Shown in pieces: positions 54,114 through 63,152 of a stretch of DNA of 64,000 bases. The DNA lies in assembly GCF_018130785.1 (NCBI RefSeq), contig NZ_JAFCJT010000008.1, positions 176,129 through 240,128 on the forward strand, written 5' to 3'. This DNA is from Bradyrhizobium liaoningense (GTDB taxonomy: Bacteria; Pseudomonadota; Alphaproteobacteria; Rhizobiales; Xanthobacteraceae). The translations under genes were made by a program, and so were the position numbers. The notes beneath the pieces were generated by a model. It made no database searches, was not told where the DNA came from, and saw nothing but the letters and a program-made list of their open reading frames with translations. Positions within the stretch are counted from its first letter, which is position 1, and each line of letters starts with the position of its first letter.

Positions 54114-56381
54114 ATGCGGAGCGCGTCGGGAGGTCCCCGCGTCTTGTTGAGACGGCTCCGCGAAACCATGGCGGAGCAGGTCTCGGCCCAGGAGCGGCTG
54201 GACAAGATCGTGGTGCTGATCGCCGCCAACATGGTGGCCGAAGTGTGCTCGGTCTATGTGCTGCGCATCGACAACACGCTCGAACTCTACGCCACCGAGG
54301 GCCTCAACCGCGAGGCGGTGCACCACACCGTGCTGAGCGCCCATGAGGGGCTGGTCGGCCTCGTCGCCAGCGAGGCGACCCCGCTCAATCTGAGCGACGC
54401 GCAAAGCCACCCGGCCTTCTCGTTCCGCCCGGAGACCGGCGAAGAAATCTACCACTCCTTCCTCGGCGTGCCGATCCTGCGCGCCGGCAACACGCTCGGC
54501 GTGCTGGTGGTGCAGAACCGCGCCAAGCGCAACTATGTCGAGGAGGAGCTCGAGGCGCTCCAGACCACCGCGATGGTGCTGGCGGAGCTGATCGCCTCCG
54601 GCGAATTGTCTGCGCTGGCGCAGCCGGGCCAGGAGCCGGCCGCACGCCATTCGGCGCAGAAGGTCGGCGCGATCCTCTCGGAAGGCATTGCGCTCGGCCA
54701 TGTCGTGCTGCACGAGCCGCGCGTCGTCATCAAGGACTACATCGCCGAGGACCTGCCGAAGGAGATCAAGCGGCTCGACACCGCGCTCGCCAAGCTGCGC
54801 GCCGATCTCGACCGCATGCTGGAGCGCGGCGACGTCGCCGAGGGCGGCGAGCACCGCGAGGTGCTGGAAGCCTACCGCATGTTCGCCAACGACCAGGGCT
54901 GGTCGCACAAGCTGCATGAGGCTGTCGCCACCGGCCTCACCGCGGAAGCCGCCGTCGAGCGCGTGCAGTCCGACACCCGCGCGCGCATGCTGCGCTCGAC
55001 CGACCCTTATCTGCGCGACCGGTTGCACGATCTCGAGGATCTCGGCTACCGCCTGATGCGGCAGCTTGTCGGCCAGGATCATGCGCCGTCGCGCGAGCAA
55101 CTGCCCGACAACGCCATCGTCATCGCGCGCGCGATGGGCCCGGCGGCGCTGCTCGACTACGACCGCAAGCGCCTGCGCGGCATTGTGCTGGAGGAAGGCA
55201 CCGCCAACTCCCACGTCTCGATCGTGGCCCGCGCGCTCGGCATTCCCGCCGTCGGCGAAGTCCCGAACGCGCCGGGCATCGCCGATCCCGGCGACGCCAT
55301 CATCGTCGACGGCACCTCGGGCTCGATTTATGTGCGGCCCTCGCAGGAAGTCGAAGCGGCCTTCGCCGAGCGCGTGCGCTTCCGCGCCCGCCGCCAGGCG
55401 CAATATCTGGCGCTGCGCGACCTCCCCTGCGTCACCAGGGACGGCCAGAAGGTCGAGCTGATGATCAATGCAGGGTTGGCGATCGACCTGCCGCATATCG
55501 AGGACACCGGCAGCGCCGGCATCGGCCTGTTCCGCACCGAGCTGCAATTCATGGTCGGCCAGAGCCTGCCACGCACCAGCGACCAGCTCGCGCTCTATCG
55601 CACGGTGCTCGATGCCGCCGGCACCAAGCCCGTCACCTTCCGGACCCTCGACATCGGCGGCGACAAGGCGCTGCCCTATATGGAAGCCGTGATCGAGGAG
55701 AATCCCGCGCTCGGCTGGCGCGCGATCCGGCTCGGCCTCGATCGCCCCGGCCTGCTGCGCGGCCAGATCCGAGCACTCTTGCGCGCCGGCGGCGGCCGCG
55801 CACTGCGCATCATGTTCCCGATGATCTCGGAGGTCGCCGAGTTCGACTCGGCGAAGGCGCTGGTTGAGCGCGAGCTCACTTATTTGCGCCAGCACGGCCA
55901 CACGCTGCCGGAGCGGATCGACATCGGCACCATGGTCGAGGTACCCGCCCTGCTCTACCAGCTCGACGAGCTCCTCAAGAAGGTCGACTTCATATCGGTC
56001 GGCTCCAACGATCTGTTCCAGTTCCTGTTCGCGGTCGATCGCGGCAATGCCAAGGTGTCCGAGCGCTTCGACACCATGTCGGCGCCGATCCTGCGCGTGC
56101 TGCGCGAGATCGCGCGCAAGTCCAACGCCGCACAGAAGTCGCTGTCGCTCTGCGGCGAGATGGCCTCCAAGCCGATCGGCGCGCTGGCGCTGATCGCGAT
56201 GGGCTATCGCTCGCTGTCGCTCTCGGCGACCGCGCTCGGCCCGGTCAAGGCGATGGTGATCGACCTCGATGCCAAGAAGGCCGAAGCGGTGCTCGGCCCC
56301 TTGCTGGACGCGCCCACCGGCAGCGTCTCGATCCGGCAGAAGCTGACGGAATTTGCCGAGGCCGAAGGCCTGGCGTTGTAG
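54114..56381 (+). CDS. ptsP: phosphoenolpyruvate-protein phosphotransferase, EI-Ntr
   Basis: The 755-residue product is enzyme I of the nitrogen phosphotransferase system. An N-terminal GAF domain (about 20-165), which senses glutamine and 2-oxoglutarate in homologues, is followed by the HPr-binding domain, the phosphohistidine domain with His367 in EGTANSHVSIVARALG, and the PEP-binding barrel with RTLDIGGDK and the active cysteine in SLCGEMA. It passes phosphate to NPr and EIIA-Ntr, regulating nitrogen, potassium and stress functions. prfA follows 57 bases downstream. Confidence 0.96.
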   Translation: MRSASGGPRVLLRRLRETMAEQVSAQERLDKIVVLIAANMVAEVCSVYVLRIDNTLELYATEGLNREAVHHTVLSAHEGLVGLVASEATPLNLSDAQSHPAFSFRPETGEEIYHSFLGVPILRAGNTLGVLVVQNRAKRNYVEEELEALQTTAMVLAELIASGELSALAQPGQEPAARHSAQKVGAILSEGIALGHVVLHEPRVVIKDYIAEDLPKEIKRLDTALAKLRADLDRMLERGDVAEGGEHREVLEAYRMFANDQGWSHKLHEAVATGLTAEAAVERVQSDTRARMLRSTDPYLRDRLHDLEDLGYRLMRQLVGQDHAPSREQLPDNAIVIARAMGPAALLDYDRKRLRGIVLEEGTANSHVSIVARALGIPAVGEVPNAPGIADPGDAIIVDGTSGSIYVRPSQEVEAAFAERVRFRARRQAQYLALRDLPCVTRDGQKVELMINAGLAIDLPHIEDTGSAGIGLFRTELQFMVGQSLPRTSDQLALYRTVLDAAGTKPVTFRTLDIGGDKALPYMEAVIEENPALGWRAIRLGLDRPGLLRGQIRALLRAGGGRALRIMFPMISEVAEFDSAKALVERELTYLRQHGHTLPERIDIGTMVEVPALLYQLDELLKKVDFISVGSNDLFQFLFAVDRGNAKVSERFDTMSAPILRVLREIARKSNAAQKSLSLCGEMASKPIGALALIAMGYRSLSLSATALGPVKAMVIDLDAKKAEAVLGPLLDAPTGSVSIRQKLTEFAEAEGLAL

Positions 56382-56438
56382 CGGGCCTGTCGCCCCTTCC
56401 CGCCGCCTCGCCTCTTTCCGCCATTTGAGACCAAACCG

Positions 56439-57524
56439 ATGTCGTCACTCCCTGAAGCCAAACTGGACGTCCTGCTCGCGCATCACGCCTCGCTCGAGGC
56501 CGAATCGCTCGGCCAACTCGCCTCCGAACGCTATGTGCAGATCACGCGTGAACTCGCGGAGCTCACGCCGCTGATCGAGGCGGTGAAGACGTATCGCTCT
56601 GCGGTCAAAGAGTTGGCCGATACCGAGGCGCTGATCGCCGATCCCGCGACGGATGCCGAGATGCGCGGCATGGCAGAAGCCGAGCGCGACGAGCTGACGC
56701 CCAAGATCGATGAGCTGGTCCAGAAGATCCGCGTCGCGCTGCTGCCCAAGGACGCCATGGACGACCGCAACGTGGTGCTGGAAATCCGCGCCGGCACCGG
56801 CGGCGACGAGGCCTCGCTGTTCGCCGGCGATCTGTTCCGGATGTACGAGCGCTTCGCCAGCCTGCAGGGCTGGAAGGTCGAGGTGATCTCGGCCAGCGAA
56901 GGTACTGTCGGCGGCTACAAGGAAATCATCGCCGAGGTGCAGGGCCGCGGCGCGTTCTCGAAACTGAAATTCGAATCCGGCGTGCATCGCGTGCAGCGCG
57001 TGCCCGACACCGAGACGCAGGGACGCATCCACACCTCTGCGGCGACGGTCGCCGTGCTGCCGGAGGTCGAGGACGTCGACGTCGAGATCAAGAACGACGA
57101 TCTGCGCATCGAGACCATGCGCGCGCAGGGCGCCGGCGGCCAGCACGTCAACAAGACGGAATCGGCGATCCGCATCACCCACATCCCGACCGGTATCGTG
57201 GTGATGATGCAGGACAGCCGCTCGCAGCACAAGAACCGCGCCTCCGCCATGAACATCCTGCGCTCGCGCATCTACGATGCCGAGCGCCAGCGCGTCGATG
57301 CCGCCCGCTCGGCCGAGCGCAAGGAGAAGGTCGGCTCCGGCGACCGCAGCGAGCGCATCCGCACCTATAATTTCCCGCAAGGACGCGTCACCGATCATCG
57401 CATCAATCTGACGCTCTACAAGCTGCCGCAGGTGATCGCCGGCGAAGCGCTGGGCGAGCTGACCGATGCCCTGACCACCGAGCACCAGGCCGCGCAGCTC
57501 GCCGCCCAAGGCGCGGCGGCTTGA
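56439..57524 (+). CDS. prfA: peptide chain release factor 1
   Basis: The 361-residue product is RF1, which reads UAA and UAG. The stop-codon tripeptide is PDT at 189-191, and the GGQ loop at 233-235 (GAGGQHVNKTESA) triggers peptide release. Length is normal. The methyltransferase gene prmC, which modifies this GGQ and often follows prfA, is not downstream here. Confidence 0.97.
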   Translation: MSSLPEAKLDVLLAHHASLEAESLGQLASERYVQITRELAELTPLIEAVKTYRSAVKELADTEALIADPATDAEMRGMAEAERDELTPKIDELVQKIRVALLPKDAMDDRNVVLEIRAGTGGDEASLFAGDLFRMYERFASLQGWKVEVISASEGTVGGYKEIIAEVQGRGAFSKLKFESGVHRVQRVPDTETQGRIHTSAATVAVLPEVEDVDVEIKNDDLRIETMRAQGAGGQHVNKTESAIRITHIPTGIVVMMQDSRSQHKNRASAMNILRSRIYDAERQRVDAARSAERKEKVGSGDRSERIRTYNFPQGRVTDHRINLTLYKLPQVIAGEALGELTDALTTEHQAAQLAAQGAAA

Positions 57525-57534
57525 ACACTGCGCA

Positions 57535-58020
57535 TTAACGCGCTTTGGCCCGGAACGATCGCAGGATCTTGGCCAAAGCGGGCGCGGCGGCGCCCAGTTC
57601 GTCCAGATGAATGCGCGAGAGCGACCGCAGCTTCTGCTCGCCCTTGGCCGTCAGCTTAACCAGGACGCGCCGTGCGTCCTGGGGATCGGCCTCCCGGCTG
57701 ATCAGCTTCAGTTTCGCCATGCGATCCACCAGCTCCACCGCGGTATGGTGCCGGATCAGGAGGAAGCGCGCGATGTCGCCGACGCTTGCACCGTCAGGGG
57801 CGGCCAGGCCCTTGATCGCCAGCAGCGCCTGGTGCTGCTGCGGCGTCAACCCGGCGTTCTGCGCCGCCGTCTCGCTGAAGGCCAGGAAGGTCCGGAGCTG
57901 ATAGCGGAACTGCGCAAGCGCGGTGTAGTCGGCCTCACGCATCGCGCTGCCCCTTGAGGGCGCCGCGGTCGCCGGACGTGTCGTCTTCCGCTTCGATTGG
58001 GTCATTCCTGCCTGCGACAT
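57535..58020 (-). CDS. MarR family transcriptional regulator
   Basis: The 161-residue protein has a basic N-terminal tail of about 27 residues and a winged-helix MarR domain: GLTPQQHQALLAIKGL, the recognition helix in LIRHHTAVELVDRMAKL and the wing EADPQDARRVLVKLT. ATG at 58005 is an alternative start. It converges on prfA with 10 bases between stops. Its target is unknown; the transporter at 58987 is a candidate. Confidence 0.87.
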   Translation of the reverse strand: MSQAGMTQSKRKTTRPATAAPSRGSAMREADYTALAQFRYQLRTFLAFSETAAQNAGLTPQQHQALLAIKGLAAPDGASVGDIARFLLIRHHTAVELVDRMAKLKLISREADPQDARRVLVKLTAKGEQKLRSLSRIHLDELGAAAPALAKILRSFRAKAR

Positions 58021-58117
58021 CGAGCCCGCCGGCGAAGCAGGCGGTCGCTGCCGAGACTAGCAAGGAAGGATGGGCGGAACCAACCGAGCGGCGCCGCAGA
58101 TGCACAAATATCGGAGC

Positions 58118-58768
58118 CTATTCGAAACTGGAGAGCAGGATCTTCACCAGGATGACCTGAAACGCGATCGGGATGCGAACGCTCTTCCGCCTGATTGACC
58201 GCTGAAGCGCGCTGGCGACCTCGGCGCTGGTCAGAGCGCCGGCCGATGCATTGGTAATCAACTCCGCCCACATCTGCGACAGCGAGCCGCCGGGCGGGAT
58301 CACGGGCTTGATGGTGACGCCACAGCCTTGCGCCCAATCCACGATCTCCCGCATCGTGTGGGGACCGCAGTTGCGCGCGGTCGCGAGCCGCTCGGCCGTC
58401 AGCACGCGCAGCAGCTCGCGCGAGGGCGACCACGCCCCCTTCGGCGGCTGCTCGCCGGTGAGTTCGACCGCAAGCTCCTTCAGGACGTTCTGAGCGCGCA
58501 CGCTCAGTCTCTTCATCGGGGCCGGTGCGCGCTTCGCCTGAACGGAGCCGACGGCCGGTCCCCGCTCGCCGGTCGGGCGATTGCGCGGCTCGGACACGCG
58601 GGAGGCGTCGCCTGACTGCGGCGCCGCGCGCTGGTCGTTGCCCTCCCCCGCGGGCCACGCAGCCTCCGGCCGCTCTGCCTCCTGCGGCCAGGATCGTCGC
58701 TTCCGGGCACCCGCCACTGTCGTCTGCCGCGCCATTTCTCTCGCCGAACCCACCATCCTCGTACTCAC
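58118..58768 (-). CDS. protein with RNA polymerase alpha-CTD-like domain
   Basis: From GTG at 58768 the frame has 216 codons; ATGs at 58756 and 58735 are alternatives. A disordered, basic, Pro/Arg-rich region covers residues 1-85. Residues 86-155 then match the C-terminal domain of RpoA: LSVRAQNVLKEL, and after a longer spacer ARNCGPHTMREIVDWAQ. The residues equivalent to E. coli Arg265 and Asn268 (here 91, 94), and to Asn294 and Gly296 (here 133, 135), are kept, while Lys298-Ser299 are changed. This is the helix-hairpin-helix fold that binds UP-element DNA and activators. The true alpha subunit lies elsewhere. The protein may bind DNA or compete with RpoA; function is unknown. Confidence 0.65.
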   Translation of the reverse strand: MSTRMVGSAREMARQTTVAGARKRRSWPQEAERPEAAWPAGEGNDQRAAPQSGDASRVSEPRNRPTGERGPAVGSVQAKRAPAPMKRLSVRAQNVLKELAVELTGEQPPKGAWSPSRELLRVLTAERLATARNCGPHTMREIVDWAQGCGVTIKPVIPPGGSLSQMWAELITNASAGALTSAEVASALQRSIRRKSVRIPIAFQVILVKILLSSFE

Positions 58769-58780
58769 AAAGACTAATAT

Positions 58781-58797
58781 ATATCGTGATCCGATAT
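58781..58797. promoter_or_regulatory. inverted repeat upstream of the alpha-CTD-like gene
   Basis: ATATCG-TGATC-CGATAT is a perfect 6-5-6 inverted repeat, 13 bases before the GTG at 58768. It is embedded in AT-rich sequence with a CACGTG palindrome at 58804. It may be an operator for this gene or for the divergent transporter. Confidence 0.45.
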
Positions 58798-58986
58798 GTT
58801 TTCACGTGATAATTTTCGTCGTTCGACCAAAGACGAAATTGACAGAAGGACTTCACAAGCAATGCTTAGGGCCAAGAGCTACACGCGGATGTGACGTGCC
58901 CGGCGCAGCAGGCCAGCGAGGTCGGCTGGCGCCGGACAGGTCATGCTTGCGCCTGCAAACAAGAACGATGTTCGGAGGAAACGACC

Positions 58987-60321
58987 ATGACTGACGATCT
59001 CATCCGCCGCGGCCTCTCGCGCCGTGGTCTGCTGCAGACCACAGCTAGCCTGATCGGCGGCTCGATGCTGCCCGCGATGCCGGCCTTTGCCGAGGATAAG
59101 CCGGCGATCGGCTCGTATCCCGCCGGCGTTTCGGGTTCCACCGCCTTCATCGGCATCTCGGTCCCGCGCACCGGCACCTACGCCGTGCAGGGCGAGGACG
59201 AGCTCAAGGGCTACCAGCTCGCGATCGAGCACATCAACAGCGGCCATGACCTGATCAAGAAGATCTCGCCGAAGACCAGCAAGGGCGTGCTCGGCAAGGA
59301 GCTGAAGTTCGGCGTCGCGGATTCCGCGGCCAAGCCGAACGAGGCGGTGCAGGCGCAGCAGCGCTTCATCAGCGAGAACAAGGCGATCATGATCACCGGC
59401 GGCACGTCGAGCGCCGTTGCGGTCGCGCTCAACAAGCTCGCGCAGCGCGAACACGTGCTGTTCGTGTGCGGCATTTCCGGCTCGAACGACACCACCGGCA
59501 AGGACTGCGTTCGCTACGGCTTCCGCCAGAACTTCTTCGGCCAGACCGCCGCCGCGGCGATCGGCCCGGTGATAGTGAGGGAGTTCGGCAAGAACAAGAA
59601 GGCCGCCTACCTGACGCCTGATTACACCTACGGCCACACCGTCACCAAGTCGATGCAGGACTTCCTCGCGACTGCGGGCTGGACGACGGTGACCAACCAG
59701 GTCGCACCGCTCGGCGCGCCCGACTACTCCTCATATCTGCTGAACGTCGCGAATTCCGGCGCCGACGTGCTCATCAACGTCAACTGGGGCCACGACGCGG
59801 TGCTGTCGACCCAGCAGGCCAAGCAGTTCGGCGTGCTCGACAAGATGAAGCTGGTCGTTCCCTACCAGGTCCCCTTCATCGCGCGCGAGACCGGCGGCCT
59901 GATGCAGGGCGTCTACGCCGCCACCGACTATTGGTGGACGATCGAGGACAAGTTCCCACTCGCCAAGATGTTCAACGAGGCCTTCGAGAAGAAGTACGGC
60001 TACAAGCCCGAATGGGGCGCCGAGAACGCCTATGTCAGCTTCGCCCACTGGGCCCGCATGTGCGAGCAGGCCGGCAGCTTCAATCCGCCCGACGTGATCA
60101 AGGCCTATGAGAAGGGCGAGACCCTGCCCTCGCTGGTCGGCGACGTGCATTACCGCCCCGAGGATCACCAGTGCGTCCGCCCGGTGATCATCGTGAAGGG
60201 CAAGATGCAGAAGGACATGAAGAACAAGGAAGACTGGTACGACGTCGTCGAGATCGTCCCGGGTGAAGGCCTGATGCAGAAGCCGGACGCGTTCGGCTGC
60301 CATCCCGGCGATTACAGCTGA
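58987..60321 (+). CDS. HAAT-family substrate-binding protein, Tat-exported
   Basis: From the ATG at 58987, with GGAGG upstream, the product has 444 residues. A twin-arginine signal (LSRRGLLQ) is followed by cleavage after AFA near residue 35. The mature part is a large type I binding protein (PRTGTYAVQGEDELKGYQLA in outline, later DYWWTIEDKFPLAKMFNEAF). The ligand is unknown; the length and tryptophan-rich C-terminal half resemble the group used for aromatic or branched substrates. A hairpin after the stop separates it from the permease genes. Confidence 0.9.
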   Translation: MTDDLIRRGLSRRGLLQTTASLIGGSMLPAMPAFAEDKPAIGSYPAGVSGSTAFIGISVPRTGTYAVQGEDELKGYQLAIEHINSGHDLIKKISPKTSKGVLGKELKFGVADSAAKPNEAVQAQQRFISENKAIMITGGTSSAVAVALNKLAQREHVLFVCGISGSNDTTGKDCVRYGFRQNFFGQTAAAAIGPVIVREFGKNKKAAYLTPDYTYGHTVTKSMQDFLATAGWTTVTNQVAPLGAPDYSSYLLNVANSGADVLINVNWGHDAVLSTQQAKQFGVLDKMKLVVPYQVPFIARETGGLMQGVYAATDYWWTIEDKFPLAKMFNEAFEKKYGYKPEWGAENAYVSFAHWARMCEQAGSFNPPDVIKAYEKGETLPSLVGDVHYRPEDHQCVRPVIIVKGKMQKDMKNKEDWYDVVEIVPGEGLMQKPDAFGCHPGDYS

Positions 60322-60337
60322 GCCCGCACTAACCCCT

Positions 60338-60380
60338 GTGACGCCGCGGGCTGCACTCTGGTCCTGCGGCGTCACCTTTT
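60338..60380 (+). terminator. intercistronic hairpin after the binding-protein gene
   Basis: GTGACGCCGC (60338-60347) pairs with GCGGCGTCAC (60366-60375), followed by CTTTTTC. As it lies inside the operon, it should reduce transcription of the permease genes relative to the binding protein, or protect the upstream message. Confidence 0.7.
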
Positions 60381-60420
60381 TCTGACGCGCACCATCGCGC
60401 GTCACAACGGCGATTGTCGC

Positions 60421-61296
60421 ATGATCAGTTGGCCCAACCTCGTTTCGCAGCTTTTCAACGGGCTCGCGCTCGGCGCCCTGCTCGCGCTGATCAGTTCCGG
60501 CCTGACCATCATCTACGGCACGCTCGGCGTGCTCAACCTCGCCCATGGCGCGATGTTCATGATCGGCGGCTATGCCGGCTTCGTCGCCTACCAGTACACG
60601 GAGTCGTTCCTCATCGCCGTCATCGCGGGTTCGCTGTTCGTGATGCTGCTCGGCGTCGTGATGGAACGCGTCATCATCCGCCATTTCTATCACCGCCCGC
60701 ACGAGGACCAGCTGCTCGTGACCTTCGGGCTCGGCATCTGTTTCGTCGAGCTCGTGCGCCTGATCTTCTCGAGCCAGTCGCAGCTGGTGCCGCCGCCGGC
60801 CCTGTTCCAGGGCATCACCAATCTCGGCTTCATGTTCTATCCGACTTACCGCCTCGCCGTCGTCGGCATCGTCGCGGTCGCCCTCGGCGCACTGTTCATC
60901 GTCCTCTACCGAACCCGGCTCGGCATGATCGTGCGCGCCGGCATCGAGGATTCGGTGATGGTCGATTCGCTCGGCATCAACGTCTACCGCGTCTTCATGG
61001 TCGTGTTCGGCATCGGCGCAATGGCCGCCGGCTTTGCCGGCATCGTCAACGCGCCGGTGGTGTCGCTGACACCGGGGATCGGTGACGACATCCTGGTCCA
61101 GACCTTCGTGGTGGTGGTGATCGGCGGCGTCGGCTCGTTCCCCGGCGCCATCCTCGGCGGCCTGATCGCCGGCGAGATCATCAGCGTCACCTCCATGTTC
61201 AACCCCGGCTATGCCTATGTGATGCTGTTTGCGGCAATGACGCTCGTGCTCGTGGTGCGACCGCATGGCCTGCTCGGCGTCCAGGGCCGCGAGTAA
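60421..61296 (+). CDS. HAAT-family ABC transporter permease, LivH type
   Basis: The 291-residue permease has about eight membrane segments with the LivH blocks SGLTIIYGTLGVLNLAHGA in the N-terminal half and VVVVIGGVGSFPGAILGG near residue 240. It is followed by the fused LivM-LivG gene 11 bases downstream. Start at the ATG at 60421. Confidence 0.92.
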   Translation: MISWPNLVSQLFNGLALGALLALISSGLTIIYGTLGVLNLAHGAMFMIGGYAGFVAYQYTESFLIAVIAGSLFVMLLGVVMERVIIRHFYHRPHEDQLLVTFGLGICFVELVRLIFSSQSQLVPPPALFQGITNLGFMFYPTYRLAVVGIVAVALGALFIVLYRTRLGMIVRAGIEDSVMVDSLGINVYRVFMVVFGIGAMAAGFAGIVNAPVVSLTPGIGDDILVQTFVVVVIGGVGSFPGAILGGLIAGEIISVTSMFNPGYAYVMLFAAMTLVLVVRPHGLLGVQGRE

Positions 61297-61307
61297 GCGA
61301 TTTCCTG

Positions 61308-63152
61308 ATGCTCAAGCAACGCCCGTTCCTGATCGAAACCCTGACCGCAATCGGGTTGATCGCAGCCCCCTTTTTGCTGCCGCATCTCGGTTTCGCGCCC
61401 AACACCGTGAACCGGATCCTGGTCTGGGGTCTGTTCGGCCTCGGCTTCGACATCCTGTTCGGATTCACCGGCCTGCTGTCGTTCGGCCAGTCCGCCTTCT
61501 ACGGCACCGGCGGCTTCGTCGCCGCGTACCTGCTGACACGCGCAGGCTTCAGCAACGTGCTGGGCGCGCTGATCATCGGCATGATCGCGGCGGCTGTGAC
61601 CGGCTATCTGATCGGCCTGATCGCGCTGCGTCGCACCGGCATCTACTTCGCCATGATCACGGTGGCGATCGCGGAAGTGTTCTTCTTTGTCGAGTTCAAT
61701 CCGCTCTCGGATTTCACCGGCGGCGAGAACGGCCTGCCGGGCGTACCGACACCGAGCTTCAATCTCGGTTTCACGACCGTCCACTTCACCAATGGCTGGT
61801 CGCTCTACCAGTTCATCGCGCTGTGCTATTTCGTCGGCGTCATCATCGCGCTCAGGATCGTGCGCTCGCCGGTCGGCGCCATCTTCAGCGCGATCCGCGA
61901 CAATCCGTTGCGCGCCACCGCCGTCGGCCACAACATCCATGGCTACAAGTTGACCGCCTTCGTGATCGCTGCGGCCTATGCGGGCTTCGCCGGCGGCCTG
62001 CTCGGCGTGCTCCAGGCGTTCATGCCGCCCGACGCTTTCACCTTCGACACCTCGGGCCAGCTCGTGATGCAGACTGCCATCGGCGGCAGGGGCACGTTGT
62101 TCGGACCGCTGGTCGGCGCGGCGGTCTGGCTCTTCCTTCAGGACTTTCTTCAAGCAGCACTGGGCCTCGGAGCGGCCTGGAAGCTCGTGCTGGGCGTCGT
62201 GTTCGTGGTGCTGGTCTGCTTCCTGCGCGGCGGCATTGTGGGCGGCCTCGCCGATCTCTACGGCCTCGTGTCCGGCAAGCGAGCGCGGCCGGCTGCGGAG
62301 ACGGAGGAGGAGGCTGAGATCGAGACGCCCCAGCAAGCTCCGCCGGCGCCGATGCAGGCCAAGGAGGTCGCGCATCCCGCCTATTCCGGGCCGATCCTGA
62401 AAGCCACCGGCCTGACCAAGCGCTATGGCGGTCTCGTCGCCAACAGCGACATCGATTTCAGCGTCAATCAGGGCGAGCTGCGCGGCATCATCGGTCCCAA
62501 CGGCGCCGGCAAATCGACCTTCTTCAAGATGCTGACCTGCGAGATCGCGCCGACCTCCGGCCAGATCGTGTTCGAGGGCCGCGACATCACGGGGTTGAAG
62601 GTCACCGAGGTTTGCCAGCTCGGGCTCACCAAGAGCTACCAGGTCAACCAGCTCTTCACTGGCCTCACGGTGCGGCAGAACCTGACGATCGCGGCACTCG
62701 CCGAGCTGCGCGGCAAATTCCGGCTCGACCTGTTTCGCAAGCTCTCGGGCGTGAAGGGCCTGACGGAGCAGGTCGAGCACACCCTTGCCCTGGTCAATTT
62801 GACCCGCCGCGCCGACACGCCGGTATCCGAGCTCGCCTATGGCGAGAAGCGCCGGCTGGAGATCGGGCTTGCACTCGCCACCTCGCCGCGCCTGCTGCTG
62901 CTCGACGAGCCGCTCGCGGGCATGAGCCCGCGCGAACGGGTCGAGACCGTCAAGCTGCTCAAATCGATCGCGCGCGGCCGCACCGTGATCATCATCGACC
63001 ACGACATGGATTCGCTGTTCGAGTTGGTCGAGCGCGTAACGGTGCTCCAGGAGGGCAAGGTGCTGCTGGACGGCACACCGGAGGAAATCAGGACCAACGC
63101 CGCAGTGCAGGAAGCCTATCTCGGCGGCGTCCACGGAGAGATCGCCGCATGA
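61308..63152 (+). CDS. fused LivM permease and LivG ATPase
   Basis: The 614-residue protein joins two transporter subunits. Residues 1-320 are a LivM permease (FGLGFDILFGFTGLLSFGQS in outline, then RDNPLRATAVGHNIHGYKL). A charged linker (about 325-365) leads to a LivG ATPase with Walker A GPNGAGKS at 396-403, signature LAYGEKRRLE and Walker B LLLLDEP followed by LAGMSP. Fusion fixes one ATPase to one permease. The reading frame is continuous with no sign of a sequencing join. The LivF start overlaps its stop by 4 bases. Confidence 0.93.
   Translation: MLKQRPFLIETLTAIGLIAAPFLLPHLGFAPNTVNRILVWGLFGLGFDILFGFTGLLSFGQSAFYGTGGFVAAYLLTRAGFSNVLGALIIGMIAAAVTGYLIGLIALRRTGIYFAMITVAIAEVFFFVEFNPLSDFTGGENGLPGVPTPSFNLGFTTVHFTNGWSLYQFIALCYFVGVIIALRIVRSPVGAIFSAIRDNPLRATAVGHNIHGYKLTAFVIAAAYAGFAGGLLGVLQAFMPPDAFTFDTSGQLVMQTAIGGRGTLFGPLVGAAVWLFLQDFLQAALGLGAAWKLVLGVVFVVLVCFLRGGIVGGLADLYGLVSGKRARPAAETEEEAEIETPQQAPPAPMQAKEVAHPAYSGPILKATGLTKRYGGLVANSDIDFSVNQGELRGIIGPNGAGKSTFFKMLTCEIAPTSGQIVFEGRDITGLKVTEVCQLGLTKSYQVNQLFTGLTVRQNLTIAALAELRGKFRLDLFRKLSGVKGLTEQVEHTLALVNLTRRADTPVSELAYGEKRRLEIGLALATSPRLLLLDEPLAGMSPRERVETVKLLKSIARGRTVIIIDHDMDSLFELVERVTVLQEGKVLLDGTPEEIRTNAAVQEAYLGGVHGEIAA

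Noticed and set aside
54000..55901. A 660-codon minus-strand frame opposite ptsP
   Set aside because: ptsP is complete on the plus strand. The antisense frame has the His/Asp/Arg/Ala bias typical of shadows.
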